Below are positions 26,537 to 34,690 of a DNA stretch of 64,000 nucleotides, piece after piece. The position numbers and the translations under genes are program-made. The stretch lies in contig CAVTMP010000004.1 of assembly GCA_963735885.1 (NCBI GenBank), positions 310,001 through 374,000 of the forward strand. Direction: 5' to 3'. The notes under the pieces are model-generated. The model saw only the letters and a list, made by a program, of their open reading frames with translations. It did no database searches and was not told the origin of the DNA. Positions within the stretch are counted from its first letter, which is position 1; every line of letters begins with the position of its first letter. Source of the DNA: JBBSBL01 sp963735885. GTDB lineage: Bacteria > Actinomycetota > Thermoleophilia > Solirubrobacterales > Solirubrobacteraceae.

Positions 26537-27538
26537 ATGCGGATGACGACGACGACGGTGGGAGCGGTGGTCGCGGCGATGGCCCTGCCGGCCGGCGTGG
26601 CCGCCGCAGGAGAGGTCCACGGGCGGACCGCGGCGTGCGCGGCGGCGAAGAACGTCGAGGCGATCGTCGACGACTCCGGCTCGATGCGGGTCACCGACCC
26701 CGGCCGCCTGCGGGTCGCCGGCCTCGAGCTGCTGATCGACACGCCGGCCAACGCGAAGCTCCGGCTCGGCGCCGTGGAGTTCGGCGGGGCCTTCTCGATC
26801 GGGTCGAGCGTCGGGACCTCGGCGGACACCGTCTTCGCTCCGCAGGTCGTCGGCGGCCGCGAGGCGACGATGCGCGCGGCGCTCGAGAGCGCCGTGAAGG
26901 CCGACAACGGCCTCACCGACTACAACGCGGCCTTCCAGCAGGCCACGGCCGACAACCCCACCGCGGGCGCCCGAATCTTCCTCACCGACGGCGGGCACGA
27001 CGTCGGCGAATACGCCAATGGCCACCGCGGCGGACCGCCGACCTACGTGATCGCCTTCGGGTCCGCGCTCACCGGCGACAACGCCGATCGCCTGGGGCGC
27101 ATCGCCGCCGAGACCGGCGGCACGCTCTACCGGGTGGCGAACGCGGGCGCCCTCCAGCCGGTGTTCAACGATGTGAGCCTGAAGCTGACGTGCAGCGGCG
27201 TCGCGCGGCGCTTCGCCGACGCGTTCCGCCGCCCGGGGGTCTCCCCCGTCCACCGCCTCTCGCTCGGCGCCTCGGCCCGCTCGGTCCAGCTGGCCCTGAC
27301 GTGGTCGAGCCCGCGCGACGCCTTCGACATCTCCGGCGCGCGGATCGTCCGCGGGCGCCGGGTGGTGGCCGCGGCCCGCCGCCTGAAGGTGACGCGCCGG
27401 CGCGGGAAGACCTTCGTCGTGGTCCGCCTGTCCAACGTGGCCCGCGGAACGCTTCAGTTCCGTCTGCGCGCCCTGCGCGTCGGGAGCGGCGGGCGGGTGC
27501 GGCTCACGACCCAGGTGAGCCAGAGCCGACGGCGCTGA
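26537..27538 (+). CDS. Secreted von Willebrand factor type A domain protein
   Basis: 333 residues. A signal peptide is visible (MRMTTTTVGAVVAAMALPAG, cleavage after about AAA). The vWA domain at about 35-215 has a MIDAS-type DDSGSM motif, GAVEFGGAF, and FLTDGGHDVGEY, with the late strand PTYVIAFGSAL. The C-terminal part (about 220-333) is Arg-rich and beta-like, with no recognised family. The ATG is chosen from a strong AGGAGG 8 bases upstream; an ATG two codons later is also possible. Metal-dependent protein binding outside the cell is the family expectation; the ligand is unknown. It is monocistronic and converges with dapB. Confidence 0.85.
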   Translation: MRMTTTTVGAVVAAMALPAGVAAAGEVHGRTAACAAAKNVEAIVDDSGSMRVTDPGRLRVAGLELLIDTPANAKLRLGAVEFGGAFSIGSSVGTSADTVFAPQVVGGREATMRAALESAVKADNGLTDYNAAFQQATADNPTAGARIFLTDGGHDVGEYANGHRGGPPTYVIAFGSALTGDNADRLGRIAAETGGTLYRVANAGALQPVFNDVSLKLTCSGVARRFADAFRRPGVSPVHRLSLGASARSVQLALTWSSPRDAFDISGARIVRGRRVVAAARRLKVTRRRGKTFVVVRLSNVARGTLQFRLRALRVGSGGRVRLTTQVSQSRRR

Positions 27539-27559
27539 GCGGCGGGGCCCGCCCGCCCG

Positions 27560-28213
27560 CTACAGCAGGTGCTCGAGCCCGACGACGGGCGAGCGCCCGA
27601 GCCCGCCGACCTTCCGCACGGCGAGCAGCACCCCGGGCATGAACGCGGCCCGGTCGATCGAGTCGTGGCGGATCGTCAGCGTCTCGCCGGTGCCGCCGAG
27701 GATGACCTCCTGGTGGGCGACCAGCCCGGGCAGCCGCACCGAGTGGATCGGCACCTCGCGGCCGCCCGCCTCCTGCATGAGCGCGGCCGTCCGCGCCGCG
27801 GTGCCGCTCGGGGCGTCGAGCTTGCGGTCGTGGTGGAGCTCGACGATCTCGGCGCGGTCGAGGTGCCGGACCGCCTCGGCGGCGAAGCGCATCATGAGGA
27901 CCGCGCCGATCGCGAAGTTCGGCGCGACGAACGCGTTGGCCGACCCGACGCCCTCCAGCTCGGCGGGATCGAACCCGGTCGTCCCGACGACGACGTGCAC
28001 GCCGGCCTCCAGGCAGGCCCGGGCGTTGGGCAGCGCGGTCTCCGGCGTGGTGAAGTCGACGACCACGTCGGCGTCGCCGAGCACGTCGGCGAGCGACACC
28101 GCGAGCGCCGGGTCCGCGCGCCCCGTGAGCTCGAGGTCCGGCGCGTCCCTGACGGCCTCGCAGACCGTGGCGCCCATGCGGCCCGCGGCGCCGGCGACCG
28201 CGACGCGGATCAC
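27560..28213 (-). CDS. dapB: 4-hydroxy-tetrahydrodipicolinate reductase
   Basis: 217-residue DapB, the NAD(P)H-dependent second step of the pathway. The Rossmann motif VAVAGAAGRMG is at the start; VVVDFTTPETAL and VVVGTTGFD follow; the substrate-binding ELHHDRKLDAPSGTA is present; and the C-terminal GETLTIRHDSIDRAAFMPGVLLA is diagnostic. It is about 30-50 residues shorter than the enterobacterial enzyme, mostly from a compact middle, which is also seen in some other actinobacterial-type DapB proteins. The GTG start overlaps the M16 peptidase stop (GTGA). Confidence 0.94.
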   Translation of the reverse strand: MIRVAVAGAAGRMGATVCEAVRDAPDLELTGRADPALAVSLADVLGDADVVVDFTTPETALPNARACLEAGVHVVVGTTGFDPAELEGVGSANAFVAPNFAIGAVLMMRFAAEAVRHLDRAEIVELHHDRKLDAPSGTAARTAALMQEAGGREVPIHSVRLPGLVAHQEVILGGTGETLTIRHDSIDRAAFMPGVLLAVRKVGGLGRSPVVGLEHLL

Positions 28214-29481
28214 GCGACCTCCGCGGCGACCGGGCCGAGCGCGGCGCGGAAGGCCGCCTCCTCCGGGCCGACGCCGGCCGCCGAGAGCCGCTCGGGGGCG
28301 AGCAGCTCGTCGGTCAGCTCGGCGAGGTCGTCGAGCGTGACGGCGTCGATCCGCGCGACGACCTCGTCGAGCGTGAGCAGCGGCATGCCGGCCAGCAACG
28401 AGGAGCCCAACCGGTTCATCCGGGCGCTCGTGGACTCGAGCGAGAGCGCGACGCGCCCCTTGAGGTTCTCCTTCGCGCGGTCGAGCTCCGCGCTCGTCGC
28501 CGGCTCGGCTCGCACCCGCTCGAGCTCGGCGGCGACCACGCGCAGGGCCGCCGCGAGGTTCTCGGGCCGGGTGCCGACGTAGAGCCCGACCTGGCCCGTG
28601 TCCGCGTAGTGGGCGGAGAACGAGTAGACGGCGTAGGCCAGCCCCCGGCGCTCCCGCACCTCCTGGAAGAGCCGCGAGGAGGACGTCCCGCCGAAGACCG
28701 TGTCGAGCACCCGCAGGGCGAAGCGGCGATCGTCGTCGCGGGCGAGCCCCGGACCGCCGAGGCAGACGTGGTACTGCTCGGTGTCCTTCGCCTCGAAGCG
28801 CACCCTCGCCGGCTGCGGCCCGGGCGCGGCCGTCACGCCGGGGGCGCCCGGCCCCGGCGGCGGGATCCGCTCCCCCGCGAGGGCGACCAGGGCGTCGTGG
28901 TCGACGGAGCCCGCCGCGGCCAGGACGACGTTGCGCGGCGTGTAGCGGGCCGCGTGGAAGGCGCGCAGGTCGGGCACCGGCGTGCCGGCGACGACCTCGG
29001 CGCGCCCGATGATCGCCCGGCCCAGCGGGTGCTCGCCGAACACGGCGGCGCCGAGGCCGTCGAAGACCTTGTCCTGCGGGTCGTCCTCGTACATGGCGAT
29101 CTCCTCGAGGATCACGGCCCGCTCCGCGTCGACGTCCTCGAAGGCGGGCGCGAACACCATGTCGCTCATCACGTCGAGCGCGAGCGCGAGGTGCTCGTCG
29201 ATCACCCGCGCGTACAGCGAGGTGGTCTCCTTCCCGGTGCCCGCGTTGAGCTCGGCCCCCATCCCGTCGAAGATCTGGTCGATCTCGAGGGAGCCGTAGC
29301 GGGCGGTCCCCTTGAACAGCAGGTGCTCGAGCGCGTGGGAGAGGCCGGCCTCGGCCTCGGCCTCGGCGCGGGAGCCCGTCCCGATCCAGTACCCGAGCGC
29401 CACGGACCGGACGGAGGGCAGTGCCTCCGTCACGATCCGCAGGCCCGAGTCGAGCTCGGTGATCCGGTGGTCGGCGTCCAC
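28210..29481 (-). CDS. M16 family zinc metallopeptidase
   Basis: 423 residues. The inverted zinc motif HALEH is at residues 49-53 in SHALEHLLFKGT, with a downstream glutamate in VILEEIAMYEDDP. Additional family motifs are ALGYWIGTGSR, ELNAGTGKETTSLYARV and, in the second half, GGTSSSRLFQEVRERRGLAYAVYSF, which shapes the substrate chamber. This matches processing-peptidase-like M16B proteins (PqqL/YmxG type). The GTG at 29481 is the first start before the conserved ITELDSGLRIVTE. The position pnp-M16-dapB mirrors the order seen in many Gram-positive bacteria, where ymxG follows pnp. The substrate is unknown. Confidence 0.93.
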   Translation of the reverse strand: MDADHRITELDSGLRIVTEALPSVRSVALGYWIGTGSRAEAEAEAGLSHALEHLLFKGTARYGSLEIDQIFDGMGAELNAGTGKETTSLYARVIDEHLALALDVMSDMVFAPAFEDVDAERAVILEEIAMYEDDPQDKVFDGLGAAVFGEHPLGRAIIGRAEVVAGTPVPDLRAFHAARYTPRNVVLAAAGSVDHDALVALAGERIPPPGPGAPGVTAAPGPQPARVRFEAKDTEQYHVCLGGPGLARDDDRRFALRVLDTVFGGTSSSRLFQEVRERRGLAYAVYSFSAHYADTGQVGLYVGTRPENLAAALRVVAAELERVRAEPATSAELDRAKENLKGRVALSLESTSARMNRLGSSLLAGMPLLTLDEVVARIDAVTLDDLAELTDELLAPERLSAAGVGPEEAAFRAALGPVAAEVA

Positions 29482-29504
29482 GCGGGCCGGCCGGCGGGCC
29501 GAGG

Positions 29505-31781
29505 CTAGCGCCGGCCCTCGGGGTCGCGGTCGCGCACGCGCCCACGGTCCCCGTCGCGCCCGGCACGGTCGCGGCCGTTGCGCCCGCCCCGGCCGCGGTC
29601 CCCGCCGCGTCCCCGGTCCCCGCCGCGGTCGCCGCCGCCGCCGCCGACGGAGGCCAGCTCCTCGGCGCTCTTGCCGGCGACGTCCGGGTCCTCCGCCAGG
29701 CGCAGGCCGATCCGGCCCCGCTCGCGGTCGACCTCGACGACGCGGACCTTGACCTCGTCGCCCTTGTTCAGCACGTCCTCGACCGTCGCCACCCGCTCGC
29801 CGGGGGAGACGTTCGAGATGTGCAGGAGGCCGTCGGTGCCCTTGGCGAGCTCGACGAAGGCGCCGAACGTCGTCGTCTTCACGACCTTGCCGTCGAACTC
29901 GTCGCCGACCTCGACCTCCTTCGTCATCGTGCGGATCCGCTCGGCGAGCGCGTCGCCCAGCTCCCCGTTCGCCGCGTAGACGCGGACGTTGCCCTCGTCG
30001 TCGACGTCGATCTGGGCCTCGAACTCGTCCTGCAGCGCGCGGATCGTCTCCCCGCCCTTGCCGATCAGCAGCCCGATCTTCTCCGGGTCGATCTTCAGCG
30101 CGGAGATCCGCGGGGCGTAGGGCGAGAGCTCGCTCGCCGGCCCGCCGATCGCCTCGCTCATCCTGCCGAGGATGAACTCGCGCCCGACCTTCGCCTGGGA
30201 CAGCGCGTCGCGCAGGATGTCGAACGAGACGCCCGCGATCTTGATGTCCATCTGCAGGGCGGTGATCCCCCGCTCGGTGCCCGCGACCTTGAAGTCCATG
30301 TCGCCGAGGTGGTCCTCCACGCCGGCGATGTCGGACAGGACGATGTAGTCGTCGCCCTCCTTGATGAGGCCCATCGCGATGCCGGCCACCGGACGGGCGA
30401 TCGGCACGCCGGCCTGCATCAGCGACAGCGAGCTGCCGCACACCGAGGCCATCGAGGAGGACCCGTTGGACTCGAGGATCTCGGACACCACCCGGATCGT
30501 GTACGGGAAGCTCTCCTGGTCGGGGATCATCGGGACGAGCGCCCGCTCGGCGAGCGCGCCGTGGCCGATGTCGCGGCGCTTGGGGCCCCGCATGAAGCCC
30601 GCCTCCCCGACCGAGAAGGGCGGGAAGTTGTAGTGGTGCCAGTAGCGCTTGCTCGTCTCGAGCCCGAGCGTGTCCAGTCGCATCTCCTCGCGCGTGGTCC
30701 CGAGCGCCACGACCGACAGCGCCTGGGTCTGTCCGCGGGTGAAGAGCGCCGAGCCGTGCGTGCGGGGCGCCACGCCGACCTCGACCGAGATCGGACGGAT
30801 CTCGTCCGCCCCGCGGCCGTCGGGGCGCTTCTTCTGCACGGCGATCCGGTTGCGGATCAGCGAGCGCTCGAGCCGGTCGAAGGCGAGCTGGGCGGCGGCG
30901 CGCCGCTCGGCGTGGGCCTCGGCCTGCTCATCGCCGGCGTAGGCCTCGAGGATCTGCTCCTCGACCTGCTTGGTGGCCGCCTGGCGCTCGAGCTTGTCGA
31001 CGACCTGGGTCGCGGCCTCCAGGGCGGCGCCGTGCGAGGCCTGGACGCGGGCGTACAGGTCCTCGTCGGGGAGCGGCGCGGTGACGTCGACCTTCGGCTT
31101 GCCGGCCTTCTCGCGCAGCTCGCGCTGCGCGGCGCACAGCTTGCGGATCTCGCCGTGGGCGATGTCCAGGGCGTCGAGGATCTCCGCCTCGGGCACCTCG
31201 TTCGCGCCCGCCTCGACCATGAGGATGGCGTCGTCGGTGCCGGCCACGATGAGATCGAGGTCGCTGTTCTCGCCGAGATCGTCCTCGTCCGGGTTCACGA
31301 CGAAGTTGCCGTCGATCTTGCCGATGCGCACGGCGCCGACCGCGGTCGGCACGGGGATGTCGGAGATCTGGAGCGCCGCGGAGGCCCCGTTCATCGCGAG
31401 GATGTCGTAGGGGTTGACGTGATCGACCGAGACCGGGACCGCCACGAGCTGCGTCTCGCGGCGCCAGCCCTTGGGGAACAGCGGCCGGATCGGCCGGTCG
31501 ATGAGCCGGGCGGTGAGCGTCGCCTTCTCCCCGGCGCGGCCCTCGCGCTTGAAGAACGAGCCGGGGATCTTGCCCGCGGCGTACATCCGCTCCTCGACGT
31601 CGACGGTGAGCGGGAGGAAGTCCACGTCGCGGGGGTTGCCCGCGGTCGCGGTGGCGAGGACCATCGTGTCGCCGGCACAGACGACGACGGCGCCGGAGGC
31701 CTGCTTGGCCAGCTTGCCGGTTTCGAATGAGATCTCGGTACCCGCGACCTCGACGGAAACCCGCTGAACGGCGTCAGACAT
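29505..31781 (-). CDS. pnp: Polyribonucleotide nucleotidyltransferase
   Basis: 758-residue PNPase, a phosphorolytic 3'-5' exoribonuclease. Two RNase PH-like domains flank a helical domain: GTEISFETGKLAKQASGAVV, PLTVDVEERMYAAGKIPGSFFKREGR and RPLFPKGW in the first; RTHGSALFTRGQTQALSVVALG, FPPFSVGEAGFMRGPKRR and SNGSSSMASVCGSSLSLMQAG in the second. A KH domain (IGLLIGKGGETIRALQ) and an S1 domain (VGDEFDGKVVKTTTFGAFVELA) follow. The tail is a run of RGGDRG repeats rich in Arg/Gly/Asp, possibly a protein or RNA contact region. The ATG at 31781 has GAAGGGAC upstream and a hairpin directly before it. Confidence 0.98.
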   Translation of the reverse strand: MSDAVQRVSVEVAGTEISFETGKLAKQASGAVVVCAGDTMVLATATAGNPRDVDFLPLTVDVEERMYAAGKIPGSFFKREGRAGEKATLTARLIDRPIRPLFPKGWRRETQLVAVPVSVDHVNPYDILAMNGASAALQISDIPVPTAVGAVRIGKIDGNFVVNPDEDDLGENSDLDLIVAGTDDAILMVEAGANEVPEAEILDALDIAHGEIRKLCAAQRELREKAGKPKVDVTAPLPDEDLYARVQASHGAALEAATQVVDKLERQAATKQVEEQILEAYAGDEQAEAHAERRAAAQLAFDRLERSLIRNRIAVQKKRPDGRGADEIRPISVEVGVAPRTHGSALFTRGQTQALSVVALGTTREEMRLDTLGLETSKRYWHHYNFPPFSVGEAGFMRGPKRRDIGHGALAERALVPMIPDQESFPYTIRVVSEILESNGSSSMASVCGSSLSLMQAGVPIARPVAGIAMGLIKEGDDYIVLSDIAGVEDHLGDMDFKVAGTERGITALQMDIKIAGVSFDILRDALSQAKVGREFILGRMSEAIGGPASELSPYAPRISALKIDPEKIGLLIGKGGETIRALQDEFEAQIDVDDEGNVRVYAANGELGDALAERIRTMTKEVEVGDEFDGKVVKTTTFGAFVELAKGTDGLLHISNVSPGERVATVEDVLNKGDEVKVRVVEVDRERGRIGLRLAEDPDVAGKSAEELASVGGGGGDRGGDRGRGGDRGRGGRNGRDRAGRDGDRGRVRDRDPEGRR

Positions 31782-31799
31782 ATTGAGTTGTCCCTTCTT

Positions 31800-31821
31800 C
31801 TCCGCCCTTCGGTCGGCGGAG
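31800..31821 (-). promoter_or_regulatory. Hairpin in the pnp 5' leader
   Basis: Minus-strand CTCCGCC and GGCGGAG form a perfect 7-bp stem around an 8-base loop, ending about 10 bases before the Shine-Dalgarno of pnp. In enterobacteria pnp is autoregulated through RNase III cleavage of a 5' stem-loop; a similar role here is inference. Confidence 0.5.
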
Positions 31822-31855
31822 CTGTTTCGTCTTCTCTTGGTTCCGAACGCCGTAG

Positions 31856-31861
31856 AGCGTA
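31856..31861 (-). promoter_or_regulatory. Putative pnp -10 (TACGCT)
   Basis: TACGCT on the minus strand, the same hexamer seen before miaB, the YbjN-like gene, tRNA-Arg and pyrR, lies about 75 bases upstream of the pnp ATG. It would start a leader containing the hairpin at 31800-31821. The -35 is weak. Confidence 0.35.
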
Positions 31862-31959
31862 GCGTGCGGCGGCGCGGCGACCCCGCCGGTGCTTCGGCCG
31901 CCGTTCGGCCGCGGCCGAGGGGCGCTGAGCGAGGCCGCGAGCCCGGCCGTATCCCGGTC

Positions 31960-32451
31960 GTGCTCCTGCTCGGCGAGGTCCACACCCTGCGGCGGGTCCA
32001 GGGCCTGCCCGGATCGCCCGAGGCGGTGTTCCCGTTCTTCGGCGACGCGGGCAACCTCGAGGCGATCACGCCGCCCTTCCTTCGCTTCCGCGTGCTCACG
32101 CCGCGGCCCATCGCGATGCACGCCGGGACGCTCATCGAGTACCGCCTGCGCCTCCACGGCATCCCGATCCGCTGGGTGACCCAGATCCTCGACTGGGAGC
32201 CGGGCGTGCGCTTCGTGGACAGCCAGGTCAAGGGCCCGTACGCGATCTGGCACCACACCCACGACTTCGAGCCGGACGCCGGCGGCGGGACGGTCATGAC
32301 CGACACGGTCCGCTACGCGCTGCCCGGCGGCCCCGTGGGCGAGCTCGCGCGGCGCCTGGTCGTGGCGCGCGACCTCGAGACGATCTTCGACCACCGCCGC
32401 GAGGCGGTCGCGCGCGGGGTGGCCGCGGCGCCGGGAGCGGCCGCGGCGTAG
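31960..32451 (+). CDS. SRPBCC (START/Bet v1-like) family protein
   Basis: 163 residues of the SRPBCC ligand-binding fold. From the GTG at 31960: HTLRRVQGLPGSPEAVFPFF, then NLEAITPPFLRFRVLTPRPI, GTLIEYRLRLHGIPIRW, WEPGVRFVDSQVKGPYAIW, HTHDFEP, and a C-terminal helix RDLETIFDHRREAVARG. These match the coenzyme Q-binding/polyketide cyclase-like group found beside diverse genes. No membrane segment is seen. The ligand is unknown. It is the only plus-strand gene in this stretch and separates pnp from the rpsO-peroxiredoxin-DsbA set. Confidence 0.82.
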   Translation: MLLLGEVHTLRRVQGLPGSPEAVFPFFGDAGNLEAITPPFLRFRVLTPRPIAMHAGTLIEYRLRLHGIPIRWVTQILDWEPGVRFVDSQVKGPYAIWHHTHDFEPDAGGGTVMTDTVRYALPGGPVGELARRLVVARDLETIFDHRREAVARGVAAAPGAAAA

Positions 32452-32525
32452 CGACGGGGCGCGGCGGCGGGGATCTGAATCCCGTCGCCGGTGACGCCGG
32501 GGCGCCCGCGGCGCCGGCCGGAGCC

Positions 32526-33041
32526 CTATCCCCCGACCTCGGCGAGCCAGGCCACCTCCGGCACCCCCTGGCGCAGCGCCCCGTCGGGGCCCGCGACCGT
32601 CGGGGCGGTGGCGACGCCGGCGCGGATCCCGCCGTGGAAGTCGGCCTCGATCCGCGCGGCGGCCGCCGGGCTGCGGCGGTCGGACTCGAAGCGCGCCACG
32701 TCGAGGCCGAGGCGCTCGGCGCGGGCCCAGAGGTGGGGATCGTCGAGGCGACCCTGGTCGGCGAAGAGCGCGTCGTGCATCGGCCAGAAGGCCCCCTGGG
32801 CCGCGGCGGCCTCGGCGGCGCCCGCCGCGGCGCGGGCCCGCGGGTGCTTCGAGGCCAGCGGGAAGTGGCGGAAGCACACCCGGACGCGGGCGGCGGCCAG
32901 GCGCTCGGCGGCCAGCGCGCAGCGCGGGCACTCGAAGTCGGCATAGGCGACGACGACCGGCGCGCCCCGCGGCCCGCGGACCCGATCCGTTCCGCCGACC
33001 GGCGGCAGCGGGGCGCTGCCGAGATCCCGCCCGCCGGTCAG
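32526..33041 (-). CDS. DsbA-like thioredoxin-fold protein, probable CTG start
   Basis: About 171 residues. The active-site motif is FECPRCALAAERL (CPRC), followed by RVCFRHFPLASKHPRA, AAAAQGAFWPMHDALF, LGLDVARFE, and GVATAPTVA with the cis-proline, all typical of DsbA/FrnE-type oxidoreductases. No signal peptide is visible. In this frame there is no ATG, GTG or TTG between the conserved VAYADFECP strand and the end of the peroxiredoxin gene. The CTG at 33041 overlaps that gene's TGA (CTGA) and is the best start, giving LTGGRDLG. It probably reduces or oxidises thiols together with the adjacent peroxiredoxin; this is inference from the coupling. Confidence 0.78.
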   Translation of the reverse strand: MTGGRDLGSAPLPPVGGTDRVRGPRGAPVVVAYADFECPRCALAAERLAAARVRVCFRHFPLASKHPRARAAAGAAEAAAAQGAFWPMHDALFADQGRLDDPHLWARAERLGLDVARFESDRRSPAAAARIEADFHGGIRAGVATAPTVAGPDGALRQGVPEVAWLAEVGG

Positions 33042-33499
33042 GAGAGCGCGGCGAGCCCGTCGAAGATGAGGTTCGCGCCGGGCAGCACGCCCGGGTGCTC
33101 GCCCTGCCAGCTCCAGCGCACGACGGCGTCGGCGTCGGTGATGACGAGGGCGCGCTCCGCGAAGCCACCGGGATTCAGCACGCCGAACGCGGCACACGTC
33201 GCGCCCTTGGGCTCGAAGTCGGAGAGCTGCCCGATCGTCACGCCGAGCTTGTCGCGGAAGGCTCGCTGGGCGTACACGGAGTCGCAGGACACCCCGTAGA
33301 GCGTCGCCCCCTTCGCCGCGAAGTCGCCCAGGACCTCCTCGTAGAGGTTCAGCTGGCCGGTGCAGACCGGGCTGAAGGCGAACGGGTAGAAGACGAGGAC
33401 CGTCGTGCGGCCCTCGAGGTCCGCCCGCGTGAAGGCCGCACCGTCCTCGTCGCGCAGCGTGAACTCCGGCGCCGGTTCCCCGGCGGCCAGGACGCTCAC
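33038..33499 (-). CDS. Peroxiredoxin (AhpE/BCP-like, AhpC/TSA family)
   Basis: 153 residues. The peroxidatic cysteine is Cys46 in FYPFAFSPVCTGQL, with the catalytic Thr/Pro context PxxxxC; the catalytic Arg is in the later GGFAERALVI. A possible second thiol lies in GVSCDS or KGATCAAF. The fold and length match 1-Cys or atypical peroxiredoxins of the AhpE type that reduce hydroperoxides. The start overlaps rpsO's stop, and the stop overlaps the DsbA-like start, so rpsO, peroxiredoxin and DsbA are translationally chained. Confidence 0.92.
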   Translation of the reverse strand: MSVLAAGEPAPEFTLRDEDGAAFTRADLEGRTTVLVFYPFAFSPVCTGQLNLYEEVLGDFAAKGATLYGVSCDSVYAQRAFRDKLGVTIGQLSDFEPKGATCAAFGVLNPGGFAERALVITDADAVVRWSWQGEHPGVLPGANLIFDGLAALS

Positions 33500-33765
33500 T
33501 TGCGGAGTCCCAGCTCCTTGACCAGGGCGCGGTAGCCCTCGAGGTTCGAACGCTGGAGGTAGCCGAGGAAGCGACGGCGGCGTCCGACGAGCATGAGCAG
33601 CCCGCGGCGGGAGTGGTGGTCCTTCTGGTGGCCGCGCAGGTGCTCGGTCAGCTCGTTGATCCGCTCGGTGAGCACGGCGATCTGCACCTCGGTGCGACCG
33701 GTGTCCTGAGGGCCGCTCCCGAACTGCGCGGCGAGCTCCTGCTTGCGTTCCTTGGTCACGGTCAT
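33496..33765 (-). CDS. rpsO: 30S ribosomal protein S15
   Basis: 89 residues, the standard S15 length. S15 binds 16S rRNA helices h20-h22 early in 30S assembly. The sequence contains FGSGPQDTGRTEVQIAVLT, INELTEHLRGHQKDHHSRRG and LLMLVGRRRRFLGYLQR, the family signature. The start MTVTKERKQEL is near the end of the ribF gene upstream. The usual rpsO-pnp adjacency is interrupted here by three other genes. Confidence 0.98.
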   Translation of the reverse strand: MTVTKERKQELAAQFGSGPQDTGRTEVQIAVLTERINELTEHLRGHQKDHHSRRGLLMLVGRRRRFLGYLQRSNLEGYRALVKELGLRK

Positions 33766-33804
33766 GCGGCGCAGGAGGCTAGCAGGCGACCCGCGGCCGA
33801 CCGG

Positions 33805-34674
33805 TCAGCCGGCGACCGCCGCGCGAGCGTCCTCGACGTCCCGCGCCATCTGCTCGACCAGCGCCTCGACCGAGGCGAAGCGCCGCTCGCCGCGCAGCCG
33901 CGCGAGGAACTCGACGCGCAGCTCGCGACCGTAGAGGTCGCCCTCCCAGTCGATGAGGAACGCCTCCACGAGGACGCCGCGGCCGGTGGAGAAGGTCGGT
34001 CGCACGCCGACGTTCACCGCGGCGGGCTGCCCGTCCGCCCGGCAGGCGTAGACCCCGTGTCCCGGGCGGACGAGCCCGTCGGGGGGCACGAGGTTCGCCG
34101 TCGGATAGCCGAGCGAGCGGCCGCGCCGGTCGCCGTGCACGACCTCGCCGCGCAACTCGAACGGGTGGCCGAGGAAGGCGGCCGCGTGGTCGACCTCGCC
34201 GGCCAGCACGAGGCCGCGGATGTGGCTGGAGGACACGATCTCCCCCTCGACCTCGACGAGCGGGACGACGCGGGCCTCGAAGCGCCCGTCGGCGGCGAGC
34301 AGCGCCGTGTCCCCCCCGGCCCGGTGGCCGAAGCGGAAGTTCTCGCCGACCGTGACCCGCTCGGCGCCCAGCGCGTCGACGAGCACGTCGTCGACGAACT
34401 GCTCCGCGCTGCGGGCGGCGAACGCCGCGTCGAACGGGATCACGACGAGCTCCTCGACCCCGAGGTCCGCGACGAGGCCGGCCTTCTGCTCCAGCGTGGT
34501 GAGCAGCGGCGGCGCGGCGTCGGGGCCGACGATCGCCCGCGGGTGCGGCTCGAAGGTCAGCACGGTGTCGCTCCCGCGGATGACCTCGCGATGGCCGAGG
34601 TGGACGCCGTCGAACTCCCCGACGGCGACGCGGCGGGGGCGGGACTCGGCGTCGGCGAGGAACGTGATCCGCAT
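33805..34674 (-). CDS. ribF: Bifunctional riboflavin kinase/FAD synthetase
   Basis: 289 residues. RibF phosphorylates riboflavin to FMN and adenylylates FMN to FAD. The N-terminal adenylyltransferase has AVGEFDGVHLGHREVI, TFEPHPRAI, FRFGHRAGG and SSSHIRGLVLAG. The C-terminal kinase has FELRGEVVHGDRRGRSLGYPTANL, GHGVYAC and VEAFLIDWEGDLYGRELRVEFLARLR. The ATG at 34674 is chosen because the preceding codons are not conserved. The order truB-ribF-rpsO is widespread in bacteria. Confidence 0.96.
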   Translation of the reverse strand: MRITFLADAESRPRRVAVGEFDGVHLGHREVIRGSDTVLTFEPHPRAIVGPDAAPPLLTTLEQKAGLVADLGVEELVVIPFDAAFAARSAEQFVDDVLVDALGAERVTVGENFRFGHRAGGDTALLAADGRFEARVVPLVEVEGEIVSSSHIRGLVLAGEVDHAAAFLGHPFELRGEVVHGDRRGRSLGYPTANLVPPDGLVRPGHGVYACRADGQPAAVNVGVRPTFSTGRGVLVEAFLIDWEGDLYGRELRVEFLARLRGERRFASVEALVEQMARDVEDARAAVAG

Positions 34675-34690
34675 GGGGGCGGAAGCGTAG

